From Photobacterium profundum (GTDB taxonomy: Bacteria > Pseudomonadota > Gammaproteobacteria > Enterobacterales > Vibrionaceae), in contig NZ_PYOD01000001.1 in NCBI RefSeq assembly GCF_003026285.1, positions 806,001-870,000 of the forward strand: a stretch of 64,000 nt of DNA. The letters run 5' to 3'. The notes under the pieces were generated by a model that saw only the letters and a list, made by a program, of their open reading frames with translations, was not told the DNA's origin and searched no databases. Each line of letters starts with the position of its first letter. Within the stretch, counting starts at the first letter, position 1. The position numbers and the translations under genes are program-made. Below are positions 56,418 through 64,000 of the stretch, piece by piece.

Positions 56418-58655
56418 TTAGTTTCCAGCGTAATGCTTTAATAAATTAGGCACATCAAGAATAAGTGCAATATGACCATCACTTGTAATGGTTGCACCTG
56501 CCATACCTGGCGTACCTTGAAGTAAATCATCAAGTGGCTTTATCACGACTTCTTCTTGACCAATTAACGTATCGACCACAAAGCCTACACGTTGGTGACC
56601 AATCTGTACGATAACCACATGGCCATGTACGCGTTCGCTCTTCACCGCAGCTTTACTACCTGACAACCAATCTTGGAGGTAAAACAGTGGAATCGCTTTC
56701 TCTCGTACAATGATGGTTAATTGCCCGTCAACTTTATTCGTTTTACGCAGATCTAAATGGAAGATCTCATTCACACTAGCTAAAGGCAATGCAAAAGGCT
56801 GTTCAGACACACCCACCATCAAGGTCGGAAGTATGGCTAGAGTCAGTGGAACTTTAATATCAATTCGGGTACCTTTGCCTAAGGCGGAATCAATATAAAT
56901 TGAACCATTTAATTGGTTAATCGCTGTTTTAACAACGTCCATACCCACACCACGACCCGAGATATCTGAAATCTCTTTTTTGGTAGAGAATCCCGGTGCA
57001 AATATTAGGTTATAGGCTTCGTTATCTGATATTCGAGAGGCTGAATCAGCATCCATTACACCACGTTCGACTGCAATTGCGCGTAATCTGTCTGCATCCA
57101 TACCGCCACCATCATCTTCAATGGTCAGCAATATGTGATCACCTTCTTGAGACGCTGATAACAAGACAGTGCCTACAGATGGCTTGCCTGTTTTTGCTCG
57201 AACATCTGGCATTTCAATACCATGATCGACAGAATTTCGCACCAAGTGAACCAATGGATCAGCAAGTGCTTCAACCAAGTTTTTATCAAGATCGGTTTCT
57301 TCACCACGCATTTCCAACACGATGTCTTTCTTTAAGGTACGTGCTAAATCTCGTACGACACGAGGGAATCGACCAAAGACTTTCTTGATTGGTTGCATGC
57401 GGGTTTTCATTACCGCACCTTGTAGATCTGCCGTGACTACATCAAGGTTAGCTACCGCTTTTGACATGTCTTCGTCATTATTGTTTAGCCCTAAACTGAC
57501 TAAACGGTTTCTAACTAAAACAAGCTCACCCACCATATTCATGATGTTATCAAGCGTTGCGGTATCGACACGCACTGTTGAATCTGCTTGGGCTTTCGGT
57601 TTCACTTTTTCAGGCATAACTTGTTGAGATTTACGTTCAACAACTGACTGAGAAACCACCGCTTCAGCAACTACCTTTGCAGTAGGCATAACAGGTAATG
57701 GCTGAGTAACAACTGACGTATTACTTTCAGCTATCATTGCTTCAATAGGCTTAGTCGCGGCTTCTAATTCTTCTTCTGACGGACCTTTACCACTACCATG
57801 TAATTCATCTAACAGACGTTCAAATTCATCATCTGACATTAAATCATCATCACTAGCGGCTACATCTAGCGGGGCTGCTACGGGGATAGGTTTGGGCGTA
57901 GATTCTGGCGTCGTGGTTTGGTTCAATACAGGGCTGTTCCCAACACCATGCAGTTCATCCAATAAACGTTCAAATTCATCATCAGTGATATCACCGCTTT
58001 CTGCTTGAATTTGAGAAATTACACTTATGCCAGCAGCTGGTGCTGATTCTGGCACCTCTAGGCTGGCGGTTGGGCTCATACCTTCGCCGTGAAGTTCATC
58101 AAGCAGACGATCAAATTCGTCTTGTGTCATATCATCGACTGAGTCGCCAGCCATAGCAGATGTATTACTCTGAGCTACTGGTGGTGTTACAGCTGATAAC
58201 ACTGGTGTTTCGACAACAAGAACAGGTTCAGCAGTAGGAATTGGCTGAGTAAGTTCTTCCGCAGTAGGCGCCTTACTGAAACGGTGCATCGCTTCAAGTA
58301 GACTCGGCTTGGCTGGGTCTAATGGTTCACGCTCTTGAACTTGCCCAAACATGATGTTGATAGCATCTAACGCTTCAAGAATAACATCCATCAGTTCAGA
58401 TGTTATCTTTCGTTTACCGGTTCGCAATAAGTCGAACACGTTTTCTGCACCGTGGCACGCATCGACAAGTTCAGCTAAAGAAAGAAAACCAGCACCGCCT
58501 TTTACTGTGTGAAATCCACGAAAAATGGCATTCAGTAAATCTGAATCATCAGGATTACGCTCTAGCTCAACGAGCTGCTCCGAAAGCAACTCTAAAATTT
58601 CCCCAGCTTCAATTAAAAAGTCCTGTAGGATATCTTCGTCTAAATCAAAGCTCAT
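56418..58655 (-). CDS. cheA: CheA, chemotaxis histidine kinase
   Basis: 745 residues. HPt domain with His49 (FRGFHTVKGGAGFL). A linker of about 130-340 carries three near-identical DEFxRLLDELHG motifs (179-190, 226-237, 276-287). Then dimerisation domain (from about 355), ATPase domain (VHLVRNSVDHG, DDGGGMD, GRGVGMDVV) and CheW-like regulatory domain. It phosphorylates CheY and CheB. In vibrios the linker binds ParP/ParC-linked anchoring; the repeats are candidates for docking. Nine bp after cheZ. Confidence 0.96.
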   Translation of the reverse strand: MSFDLDEDILQDFLIEAGEILELLSEQLVELERNPDDSDLLNAIFRGFHTVKGGAGFLSLAELVDACHGAENVFDLLRTGKRKITSELMDVILEALDAINIMFGQVQEREPLDPAKPSLLEAMHRFSKAPTAEELTQPIPTAEPVLVVETPVLSAVTPPVAQSNTSAMAGDSVDDMTQDEFDRLLDELHGEGMSPTASLEVPESAPAAGISVISQIQAESGDITDDEFERLLDELHGVGNSPVLNQTTTPESTPKPIPVAAPLDVAASDDDLMSDDEFERLLDELHGSGKGPSEEELEAATKPIEAMIAESNTSVVTQPLPVMPTAKVVAEAVVSQSVVERKSQQVMPEKVKPKAQADSTVRVDTATLDNIMNMVGELVLVRNRLVSLGLNNNDEDMSKAVANLDVVTADLQGAVMKTRMQPIKKVFGRFPRVVRDLARTLKKDIVLEMRGEETDLDKNLVEALADPLVHLVRNSVDHGIEMPDVRAKTGKPSVGTVLLSASQEGDHILLTIEDDGGGMDADRLRAIAVERGVMDADSASRISDNEAYNLIFAPGFSTKKEISDISGRGVGMDVVKTAINQLNGSIYIDSALGKGTRIDIKVPLTLAILPTLMVGVSEQPFALPLASVNEIFHLDLRKTNKVDGQLTIIVREKAIPLFYLQDWLSGSKAAVKSERVHGHVVIVQIGHQRVGFVVDTLIGQEEVVIKPLDDLLQGTPGMAGATITSDGHIALILDVPNLLKHYAGN

Positions 58656-58664
58656 ATTTTTCCC

Positions 58665-59381
58665 CTAAAATCCAAGACTTGATAGCAAATCGTCAACATC
58701 ATCTTGCGTAGACATAACATCTTCACGCTCTTCTGCATTAACAATTGGACCTTCAGGGGTCAGCGCCGCTACCGTGAGGGTTTCTGCTCTATCGTCTTGT
58801 TCCATGCCAAAAGCTTTAAGAATATCAACCAATCGATCTTCAACTTCATGTACTAACTCAATCACACGACGAATAATTTGTCCGGTAAGGTCTTGAAAGT
58901 CCTGTGCCATCATTATTTCTGTCAGTTGATTGCGAAGTTCACTACTATCACCTTCAACCTGCACCAATAGATGATCAATGTCGTGGCACATTATTTTGAA
59001 CTCTGAGAGTTCAATTTTGCCAGCCATTAAGCGCTTCCACTGAGGGTGAACTTGAAGCAATGTTTCATGAAGTTTATCAGCAATAGGTAGAGTACTTTCG
59101 ACCGCATCCATCGTTTTGTTCGCTGCCGCTTCCGTTTTATCAATCACATAAGAAAGGCGATCGCGGGCGTCAGGTATTTCAGTTTTAGCTAAATCATTAA
59201 TACGAGGATCAAGGCGAAAGTTTGCAAGCGAATCATGTAATTGCCGGGTTATTTTACCCACCTCAGCAAACATCGGTTCCTGTGAATCAGAAACAACAGC
59301 TTGCACAAGTGAGTTGGCTTCAGCTTGCTTACCACTTTCTAGTAAGCTAACAAGCTGTTGTGCCTGTTCGAGTGAAATCAT
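58665..59381 (-). CDS. cheZ: CheZ, CheY-P phosphatase
   Basis: 238 residues, long helical hairpin. Catalytic residues Asp164 and Gln168 in AQDFQDLTGQ. The C-terminal peptide DDVDDLLSSLGF is the CheY-binding tail. It ends the CheY signal. Between cheY (41 bp) and cheA (9 bp). Confidence 0.95.
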   Translation of the reverse strand: MISLEQAQQLVSLLESGKQAEANSLVQAVVSDSQEPMFAEVGKITRQLHDSLANFRLDPRINDLAKTEIPDARDRLSYVIDKTEAAANKTMDAVESTLPIADKLHETLLQVHPQWKRLMAGKIELSEFKIMCHDIDHLLVQVEGDSSELRNQLTEIMMAQDFQDLTGQIIRRVIELVHEVEDRLVDILKAFGMEQDDRAETLTVAALTPEGPIVNAEEREDVMSTQDDVDDLLSSLGF

Positions 59382-59422
59382 TATTATTATTACCCTTACC
59401 CTTTACACTCAATCAGCAGCTA

Positions 59423-59806
59423 TTACTGCATTCGCTCGAAGACTTTATCCAGCTTCGTTTTCAGCGTTGCTGCAGTAAATGGTTTCACAATGTATCCATT
59501 CACACCAGCTTGTGCTGCTTCTATGATTTGCTCGCGCTTTGCTTCTGCCGTGATCATCAGAACAGGTAGGTGCTTCAATTTTTCATCAACACGGATGTGT
59601 TTAAGTAAATCGATACCTTGCATACCAGGCATGTTCCAATCTGTAACGACAAAATCAAAATCGCCTTTTTTCAACATTGGTAATGCCGTTAAGCCATCAT
59701 CAGCTTCATGGGTATTATTAAAACCCAGATCACGTAATAAGTTTTTAACGATACGTCGCATTGTCGAAAAGTCGTCAACAATTAAGATTTTTATATTTTT
59801 GTTCAA
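59423..59806 (-). CDS. cheY: CheY, chemotaxis response regulator
   Basis: 127 residues starting at TTG 59804-59806, supported by GGAGG five bases upstream; GTG codons at 59818 and 59827 are alternatives without that spacing. Phospho-acceptor Asp56 ([12 protein letters not shown]), acidic pair in ILIVDDF, Lys in IVKPF. It binds the flagellar switch when phosphorylated. The sequence is very close to vibrio CheY3. Confidence 0.94.
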   Translation of the reverse strand: MNKNIKILIVDDFSTMRRIVKNLLRDLGFNNTHEADDGLTALPMLKKGDFDFVVTDWNMPGMQGIDLLKHIRVDEKLKHLPVLMITAEAKREQIIEAAQAGVNGYIVKPFTAATLKTKLDKVFERMQ

Positions 59807-59869
59807 AGTTGCCTCCACTGAGGTCACAGTGTTTTTTATCTAGGTTTTATTTAGTAATACTAAACAGTA

Positions 59870-60592
59870 TTAAGCAGCCCAAGCGGTTAGCTTAGAGCGC
59901 AAACGTTGCATAGCCTGACTATGAATCTGGCAAATTCGGGATTCACTCACCCCAACAACGGCTCCGATCTCTTTAAGATTAAGTTCTTCGTCATAATAAA
60001 GTGATAGAACCAAAGCCTCTCTTTCTGGGAGCGTTTTAATAGCATCAGCCAAAGATTGGCGGAAATTATCATCTACAACACCCTGAAAGGGAAGATTTTC
60101 TTCTCGTGACGCCTCGGTTGTTACTGCATCTTCTGATACGCCAAGATCGTCCATACCTACAAGACGCCCACAATTAACATCATTTAATGCTTGATGGTAC
60201 TGATCGAGCGTCATTTCGAGATGTTCGGCAATTTCTGTATCTGTTGGGTCGCGCCCTAGCTTATTTTCAAGCAGTGCCATGGCCTCGGTTATGCGTCGAT
60301 TATTCTTATACACAGATCGAGGAACCCAATCACCACGGCGAATATCATCCAACATTGCTCCTCGAATACGAATACCCGCAAAGGTTTCAAAACTCGCCCC
60401 TTTGGTTGGATCATAATTTTGCTGTGCTTCTAGCAAACCAATCATACCTGATTGAATCAAGTCTTCGACTTGTACGCTAGACGGAAGCCTTCCCATCAGG
60501 TGGTACGCAATACGTTTAACCAGCGACGAATAGCGCTCGATAAATGCCTGCGGGCTTTCCTTATATTGCCCATAAGCAAGCGCTTTATTCAC
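59870..60592 (-). CDS. fliA: FliA, flagellar sigma-28 factor
   Basis: 240 residues with GTG start (60590-60592); AGAGG is nine bases upstream. Sigma region 2 (LVKRIAYHLMGRLPSSVQVE, DLIQSGMIGLLEAQQNYDP), region 3 and region 4 (LNLKEIGAVVGVSESRICQI). It directs late flagellar and chemotaxis genes. It overlaps flhG by 8 bp. Confidence 0.95.
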   Translation of the reverse strand: MNKALAYGQYKESPQAFIERYSSLVKRIAYHLMGRLPSSVQVEDLIQSGMIGLLEAQQNYDPTKGASFETFAGIRIRGAMLDDIRRGDWVPRSVYKNNRRITEAMALLENKLGRDPTDTEIAEHLEMTLDQYHQALNDVNCGRLVGMDDLGVSEDAVTTEASREENLPFQGVVDDNFRQSLADAIKTLPEREALVLSLYYDEELNLKEIGAVVGVSESRICQIHSQAMQRLRSKLTAWAA

Positions 60593-61472
60593 CTCTTGGC
60601 ACCTCTGAAGACGTTGGCTTCACCAGTAATCTTTCAACAAAGAATTCTAAATGACCACCAGGATTGTGTGGAACAGGCCAGGTCAATGCTTTGTTCGATA
60701 ATGACGTTAATGCTAACGCTGCCGGACAGCGCGGGAAGGCATCAACAACAATCTTCTGCCGTTTAACCGCTTGGCGAACGCGGTCATCCAGAGGTACACA
60801 AGCAACAAGTTCAAGGTTTGCATCTAAAAAGCGTTCAGTGACTCGCGTTAACTTAGTGAATAAATCACGCCCTTCACGGTAGCTTCGCACCATGTTGGCG
60901 ACAATTTTAAAGCGCTGAACATCGTATTCACGGCTTAATACTTTGATAAGTGCATACGCATCAGTAATCGAAGTAGGTTCGTCACACACGACCACCAATA
61001 CATCTTGTGCTGCGCGAGCAAAACTTAATACCATATCCGAGATACCAGCGGCAGTATCAACAAGTAACACATCAATGTCATCTTGCAGGTTACCAAAAGC
61101 ACGAATCAAGCCAGCATGTTGCGCCGGAGATAATTCCGCCATTTTTTGTGTACCTGATGAGCCTGGAATAATTTTAACACCATACGGACCTTCAAGAATC
61201 ACATCTTGCAAGTCACACTGCCCGGCAAGTACATGTGATAAGTTTCGTCCAGAACGTAGACCTAACATCACATCAACGTTTGCCAACCCTAAATCGGCAT
61301 CGAGTACCATCACTTTTTTGCCTTGGCGGGCCATTGAAATAGCCATACTTAAAGTCACGTTAGTTTTACCCACGCCACCTTTACCACCAGTCACGGTAAT
61401 CACTTTCGTTGATGATAGTTTTGTCATACGGCGCAAGCCGCTTGCTTGATCGTGCATCATGTTCTCAATCAT
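60585..61472 (-). CDS. flhG: FlhG (FleN), flagellar number ATPase
   Basis: 295 residues from ATG 61470-61472, overlapping the flhF stop by 8 bp. The N-terminus carries DQASGLR (8-14), the activation helix that stimulates FlhF GTPase. ParA/MinD-type Walker A KGGVGKT (31-37). It limits flagella to the polar number by opposing FlhF. It sits in the flhA-flhF-flhG-fliA order of polar flagellates. Confidence 0.93.
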   Translation of the reverse strand: MIENMMHDQASGLRRMTKLSSTKVITVTGGKGGVGKTNVTLSMAISMARQGKKVMVLDADLGLANVDVMLGLRSGRNLSHVLAGQCDLQDVILEGPYGVKIIPGSSGTQKMAELSPAQHAGLIRAFGNLQDDIDVLLVDTAAGISDMVLSFARAAQDVLVVVCDEPTSITDAYALIKVLSREYDVQRFKIVANMVRSYREGRDLFTKLTRVTERFLDANLELVACVPLDDRVRQAVKRQKIVVDAFPRCPAALALTSLSNKALTWPVPHNPGGHLEFFVERLLVKPTSSEVPRGE

Positions 61473-63225
61473 AATAATCCGCCGCCTTGCTCTCTGAACT
61501 ATCACTACTCCAGAAATGAGATTGCTGACTTATTTCTTGTTCTAATAATTCATTAGCGCGTGAGACAAGGTAGTTACCTGTTGCAACTTTAATGTCTTCG
61601 GGGACACGCTGACCATCTGCTAAGTAAGCAATAGGTAATGCATTTTGTATTGTCACGCACATTACCTCACCTAAACTTAATGATTCATCCAGCTTTGTCA
61701 GCACACACCCTGAAAGCGGTATTCGACGAAAATGTTCAATGGTTTCTTGTAAAACTCGACGCTGAGCAGTTGAAGGCAAAACAAGAAAGCTGCGAATATG
61801 TGCACCACTGTTTTGCATTAAAGTATCAAGCTGCTCTGATAAACGAATATCTCGTTGCCCCATGCCCGCAGTATCAAGCAATACTAAGCGTCGATGTCTT
61901 AACTGATGAAGTATATCGGCAAGTTCTTCAGCATCTTTAGCAACTCTTACCGGACAACCCATAATTCGCCCATAAGTGGCCAATTGTTCATGTGCACCAA
62001 TACGGTAGGTATCGGTTGTAACTAGTGCTATTTCATCGGCACCGAAATCCATTGCAGCTCTTGCAGCAAGCTTGGCAATGGTGGTTGTTTTACCAACACC
62101 AGTTGGTCCTAATAAAGCGACCACGCCACCGGTTTCTAAAATACAATCGCTGGTCGTAATAATTTGGTCAGCTAATAAATCCAATAATGCCGGCCATGCT
62201 TCATGAGTGGGCACATCTTCTGGAATATAACTCGCAAACTGATCAGCAAGTTCTGATGATAAGCCCATTTTTTCTAATCGCTTTATCATCATTGCGCGCA
62301 TTGGTTCACGTCGTTCGACTTCTTGCCACATCAAGCCAGATAACTGATGTTCAAGCAAACTACGGATCGATGACATTTCTGAACGCATAGTCTCCATTTC
62401 ATCGTTTGAACGTGGCGATTTCGCATCATAACGCGACGGATCTAAACGCGACTGATTAATACGAGAGCTATTATGGCTAAAAGAGGATTCAGCTCGGCTA
62501 TCACGTCCACGACCAAATTCTGATGCTTGTTCGCGCTGTCGTGGTTCATTTTGTGGCTGTTCTTTACGTGCTGGGTACGGACGACGATAATCACCAAAAT
62601 CTAATGGATTAGCCTTAGATTGTTGAGCGGTGTTCATACCACGAGCCGAAAAACCTGATTGACGATTATCACCACTGAAACGATCGGAAGCTGCTCGGTG
62701 CCCATCGCCCACATTCCGATAACTGTCTTGCCCTTGAGGTTCTCTTTGAGAATAAGGCTGGTTACGGGGTTGTCCCTGTAACGCTGAAGGTGAACGTCCA
62801 CCGCGATTATCACGGCTTGTGCGATCGTTGCTATAACGATCTGAATGCTCACCGTGCTGTTTGGACTGACGGTTCAGTAATGCCGATAACGAATCCACAT
62901 CAGCTTCTGCCGAGCTATCTTTTGGCTCATCACCAGTATAGTTTTGCAATACATTGGCAAAACGGCTCGCTGCTGATTGCTTTATCTGTACCTGATCTTC
63001 TGCCAGCTTTCGCTTTGCTTGACCAAGACGATTAGCTAAAGCATCACGCGTATTTTGAGATGCTTTTGGTGGTTCATTCGCAATATCTGTATCAACGGCA
63101 GCAACAATTTCAACTCCACCGGTCACTTTTTTATTGGACATTATTACCGCATCAGCACCAAGTTCTTCTTTCACTTCACTGAGCGCTGTTCGCATGTCTT
63201 TGGCAAAAAATCGTTTTATTTTCAC
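61465..63225 (-). CDS. flhF: FlhF, SRP-type GTPase placing the polar flagellum
   Basis: 586 residues, longer than most relatives. N-terminal basic B domain, then a Gln/Arg/Ser/Gly/Asn-rich disordered stretch at about 120-275, N domain from about 280 and GTPase domain: P-loop GPTGVGKT (373-380), TTDTYRIGAHEQL, DTAGMGQRD, TKLDE. It marks the pole for flagellar assembly. 103 bp after flhA. Confidence 0.94.
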   Translation of the reverse strand: MKIKRFFAKDMRTALSEVKEELGADAVIMSNKKVTGGVEIVAAVDTDIANEPPKASQNTRDALANRLGQAKRKLAEDQVQIKQSAASRFANVLQNYTGDEPKDSSAEADVDSLSALLNRQSKQHGEHSDRYSNDRTSRDNRGGRSPSALQGQPRNQPYSQREPQGQDSYRNVGDGHRAASDRFSGDNRQSGFSARGMNTAQQSKANPLDFGDYRRPYPARKEQPQNEPRQREQASEFGRGRDSRAESSFSHNSSRINQSRLDPSRYDAKSPRSNDEMETMRSEMSSIRSLLEHQLSGLMWQEVERREPMRAMMIKRLEKMGLSSELADQFASYIPEDVPTHEAWPALLDLLADQIITTSDCILETGGVVALLGPTGVGKTTTIAKLAARAAMDFGADEIALVTTDTYRIGAHEQLATYGRIMGCPVRVAKDAEELADILHQLRHRRLVLLDTAGMGQRDIRLSEQLDTLMQNSGAHIRSFLVLPSTAQRRVLQETIEHFRRIPLSGCVLTKLDESLSLGEVMCVTIQNALPIAYLADGQRVPEDIKVATGNYLVSRANELLEQEISQQSHFWSSDSSESKAADYYD

Positions 63226-63328
63226 TCTAATATTCCCGTCAAATCACGCTTTAACCGAAGTCGAGATTCCCATCAAATCCAATTAACAGACCAAGCAATT
63301 AGCCAATAAGGCTCTTCACAAACAGCGA

Positions 63329-64000
63329 TTAATTACCGACTGCATTCACGATACGTATTTGCTTCTCATCAGGCACTTCTTGATAAGACAGCACGCGCAA
63401 GCTTGGTATTGTATTTTTAACAAACTTAGCAAGTGTTGAACGTAAGACACCAGACGTCAGTAATACTGCCGGCTCCCCTTTCAACTCTTGCTGTTGCGTT
63501 GCTTCAGTCAATGAACGTTGAAGTCGTTCAGCTAAACCAGGTTCAATACCTGACGATTCACCACCAGCAGATTGCATTGTTTTATGCAAAATTTGTTCCA
63601 ATTCTGGAACCAATGTAATCACAGGCAATTCAATCTCTATACCATTGATTTCTTGTACGATTAAACGCTTCAAGCCAATTCTAACCGCCGCAGTTAGAAT
63701 GTCAGGATCTTGACTCTTTGATGAGTACTCCGACAATGTCTGAATAATTGTTCGTATATCGCGGACAGGAATTGCCTCATTCAGCAAGTTTTGCATCACT
63801 TTAACCACCGCACCTAGCGGCAACTGATCCGGCACAAAACCATCAACCAATTTCGGTGTTGATTGACCTAGCATCTCAAGTAAATTCTGTACTTCTTCAT
63901 GTCCGAGTAATTGTGATGCACTATTGGTCAATATTTGACTTAAATGTGTTGCCAATACCGTTGCGGAATCTACAACGGTATAACCTAATGCTTGCGCGTG
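63329..64000 (-). CDS. flhA: FlhA, flagellar export gate, C-terminal part (cut by window edge)
   Basis: The frame is open to the right edge and shows 223 C-terminal residues of the cytoplasmic domain. Seen: HAQALGYTVVDSATVLATHL, FVPDQLPLGAVVKVMQNLLN and EAIPVRDIRTIIQTLSEYSS, all classic FlhA. The export-gate membrane part lies outside. It selects and passes flagellar substrates. Start not in the window. Confidence 0.95.
   Translation of the reverse strand, partial: HAQALGYTVVDSATVLATHLSQILTNSASQLLGHEEVQNLLEMLGQSTPKLVDGFVPDQLPLGAVVKVMQNLLNEAIPVRDIRTIIQTLSEYSSKSQDPDILTAAVRIGLKRLIVQEINGIEIELPVITLVPELEQILHKTMQSAGGESSGIEPGLAERLQRSLTEATQQQELKGEPAVLLTSGVLRSTLAKFVKNTIPSLRVLSYQEVPDEKQIRIVNAVGN

Overview
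The window looks like a chromosome segment of a marine Vibrionaceae bacterium, most likely Photobacterium or a close relative. The basis is gene order: an enterobacterial-type decR–mdlA–mdlB–tesB–ybaY–ybaZ–ffs block, tandem fadL paralogues beside an ECF sigma/DUF3379 pair and divergent fadJI, and a polar-flagellum chemotaxis operon carrying the Vibrionaceae-type ParC/ParP pair. Genus is inferred from layout and protein resemblance, not from a search.

Positions 1–18400 are accessory DNA. At the far left are a Crp-like regulator cut by the window edge, a secreted M28 peptidase, two tiny genes and a truncated tnsA. Then come two Tn7-like islands placed tail to head and anchored at the 3' end of the 4.5S RNA gene ffs. 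The middle island (3733–12189) carries sucrose use: scrA, scrK, scrB, scrR, the porin scrY and an SGNH hydrolase. The right island (12195–18386) carries a TetR regulator, an RND efflux adaptor/pump pair and a second truncated tnsA. Ends are marked by TGT...ACA termini, 18-bp repeated sites with fixed spacing, and a 5-bp AACGC duplication on both sides of the right island. No tnsB, tnsC, tniQ, cas genes or CRISPR array were seen, so these are decayed or trans-dependent elements. ffs is a recorded attachment site of type I-F3 CRISPR-associated Tn7-like transposons.

Positions 18400–34500 are core genome: ffs, a membrane protein, the alkyltransferase-like protein, the YbaY lipoprotein, thioesterase tesB, the heterodimeric exporter mdlAB, a DecR-type regulator divergent from a PLP-dependent cysteine-metabolism enzyme, queC, prmB, smrB, a lipoprotein, sixA, an insulinase-type protease and a zinc-ribbon membrane protein. 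A 266-bp MITE-like element follows.

Positions 34800–43500 form a fatty-acid cluster. fadIJ (beta-oxidation) and the first of two fadL-like porin genes each have a FadR-like operator. An ECF sigma factor and its probable DUF3379 anti-sigma lie between them. A possible small gene with its own terminator sits between fadI and the sigma gene.

Positions 43500–51700 hold mlaA and a complete cytochrome c maturation set, ccmABCDEFGHI, with CcmA–I encoded on the minus strand. Positions 52200–64000 hold the distal part of a flagellar/chemotaxis operon on the minus strand: flhA (partial), flhF, flhG, fliA, cheY, cheZ, cheA, cheB, parC, parP, cheW and a DUF2802 gene, ended by a clear terminator. Several genes appear to start at TTG or GTG, each chosen by a well-placed ribosome binding site.
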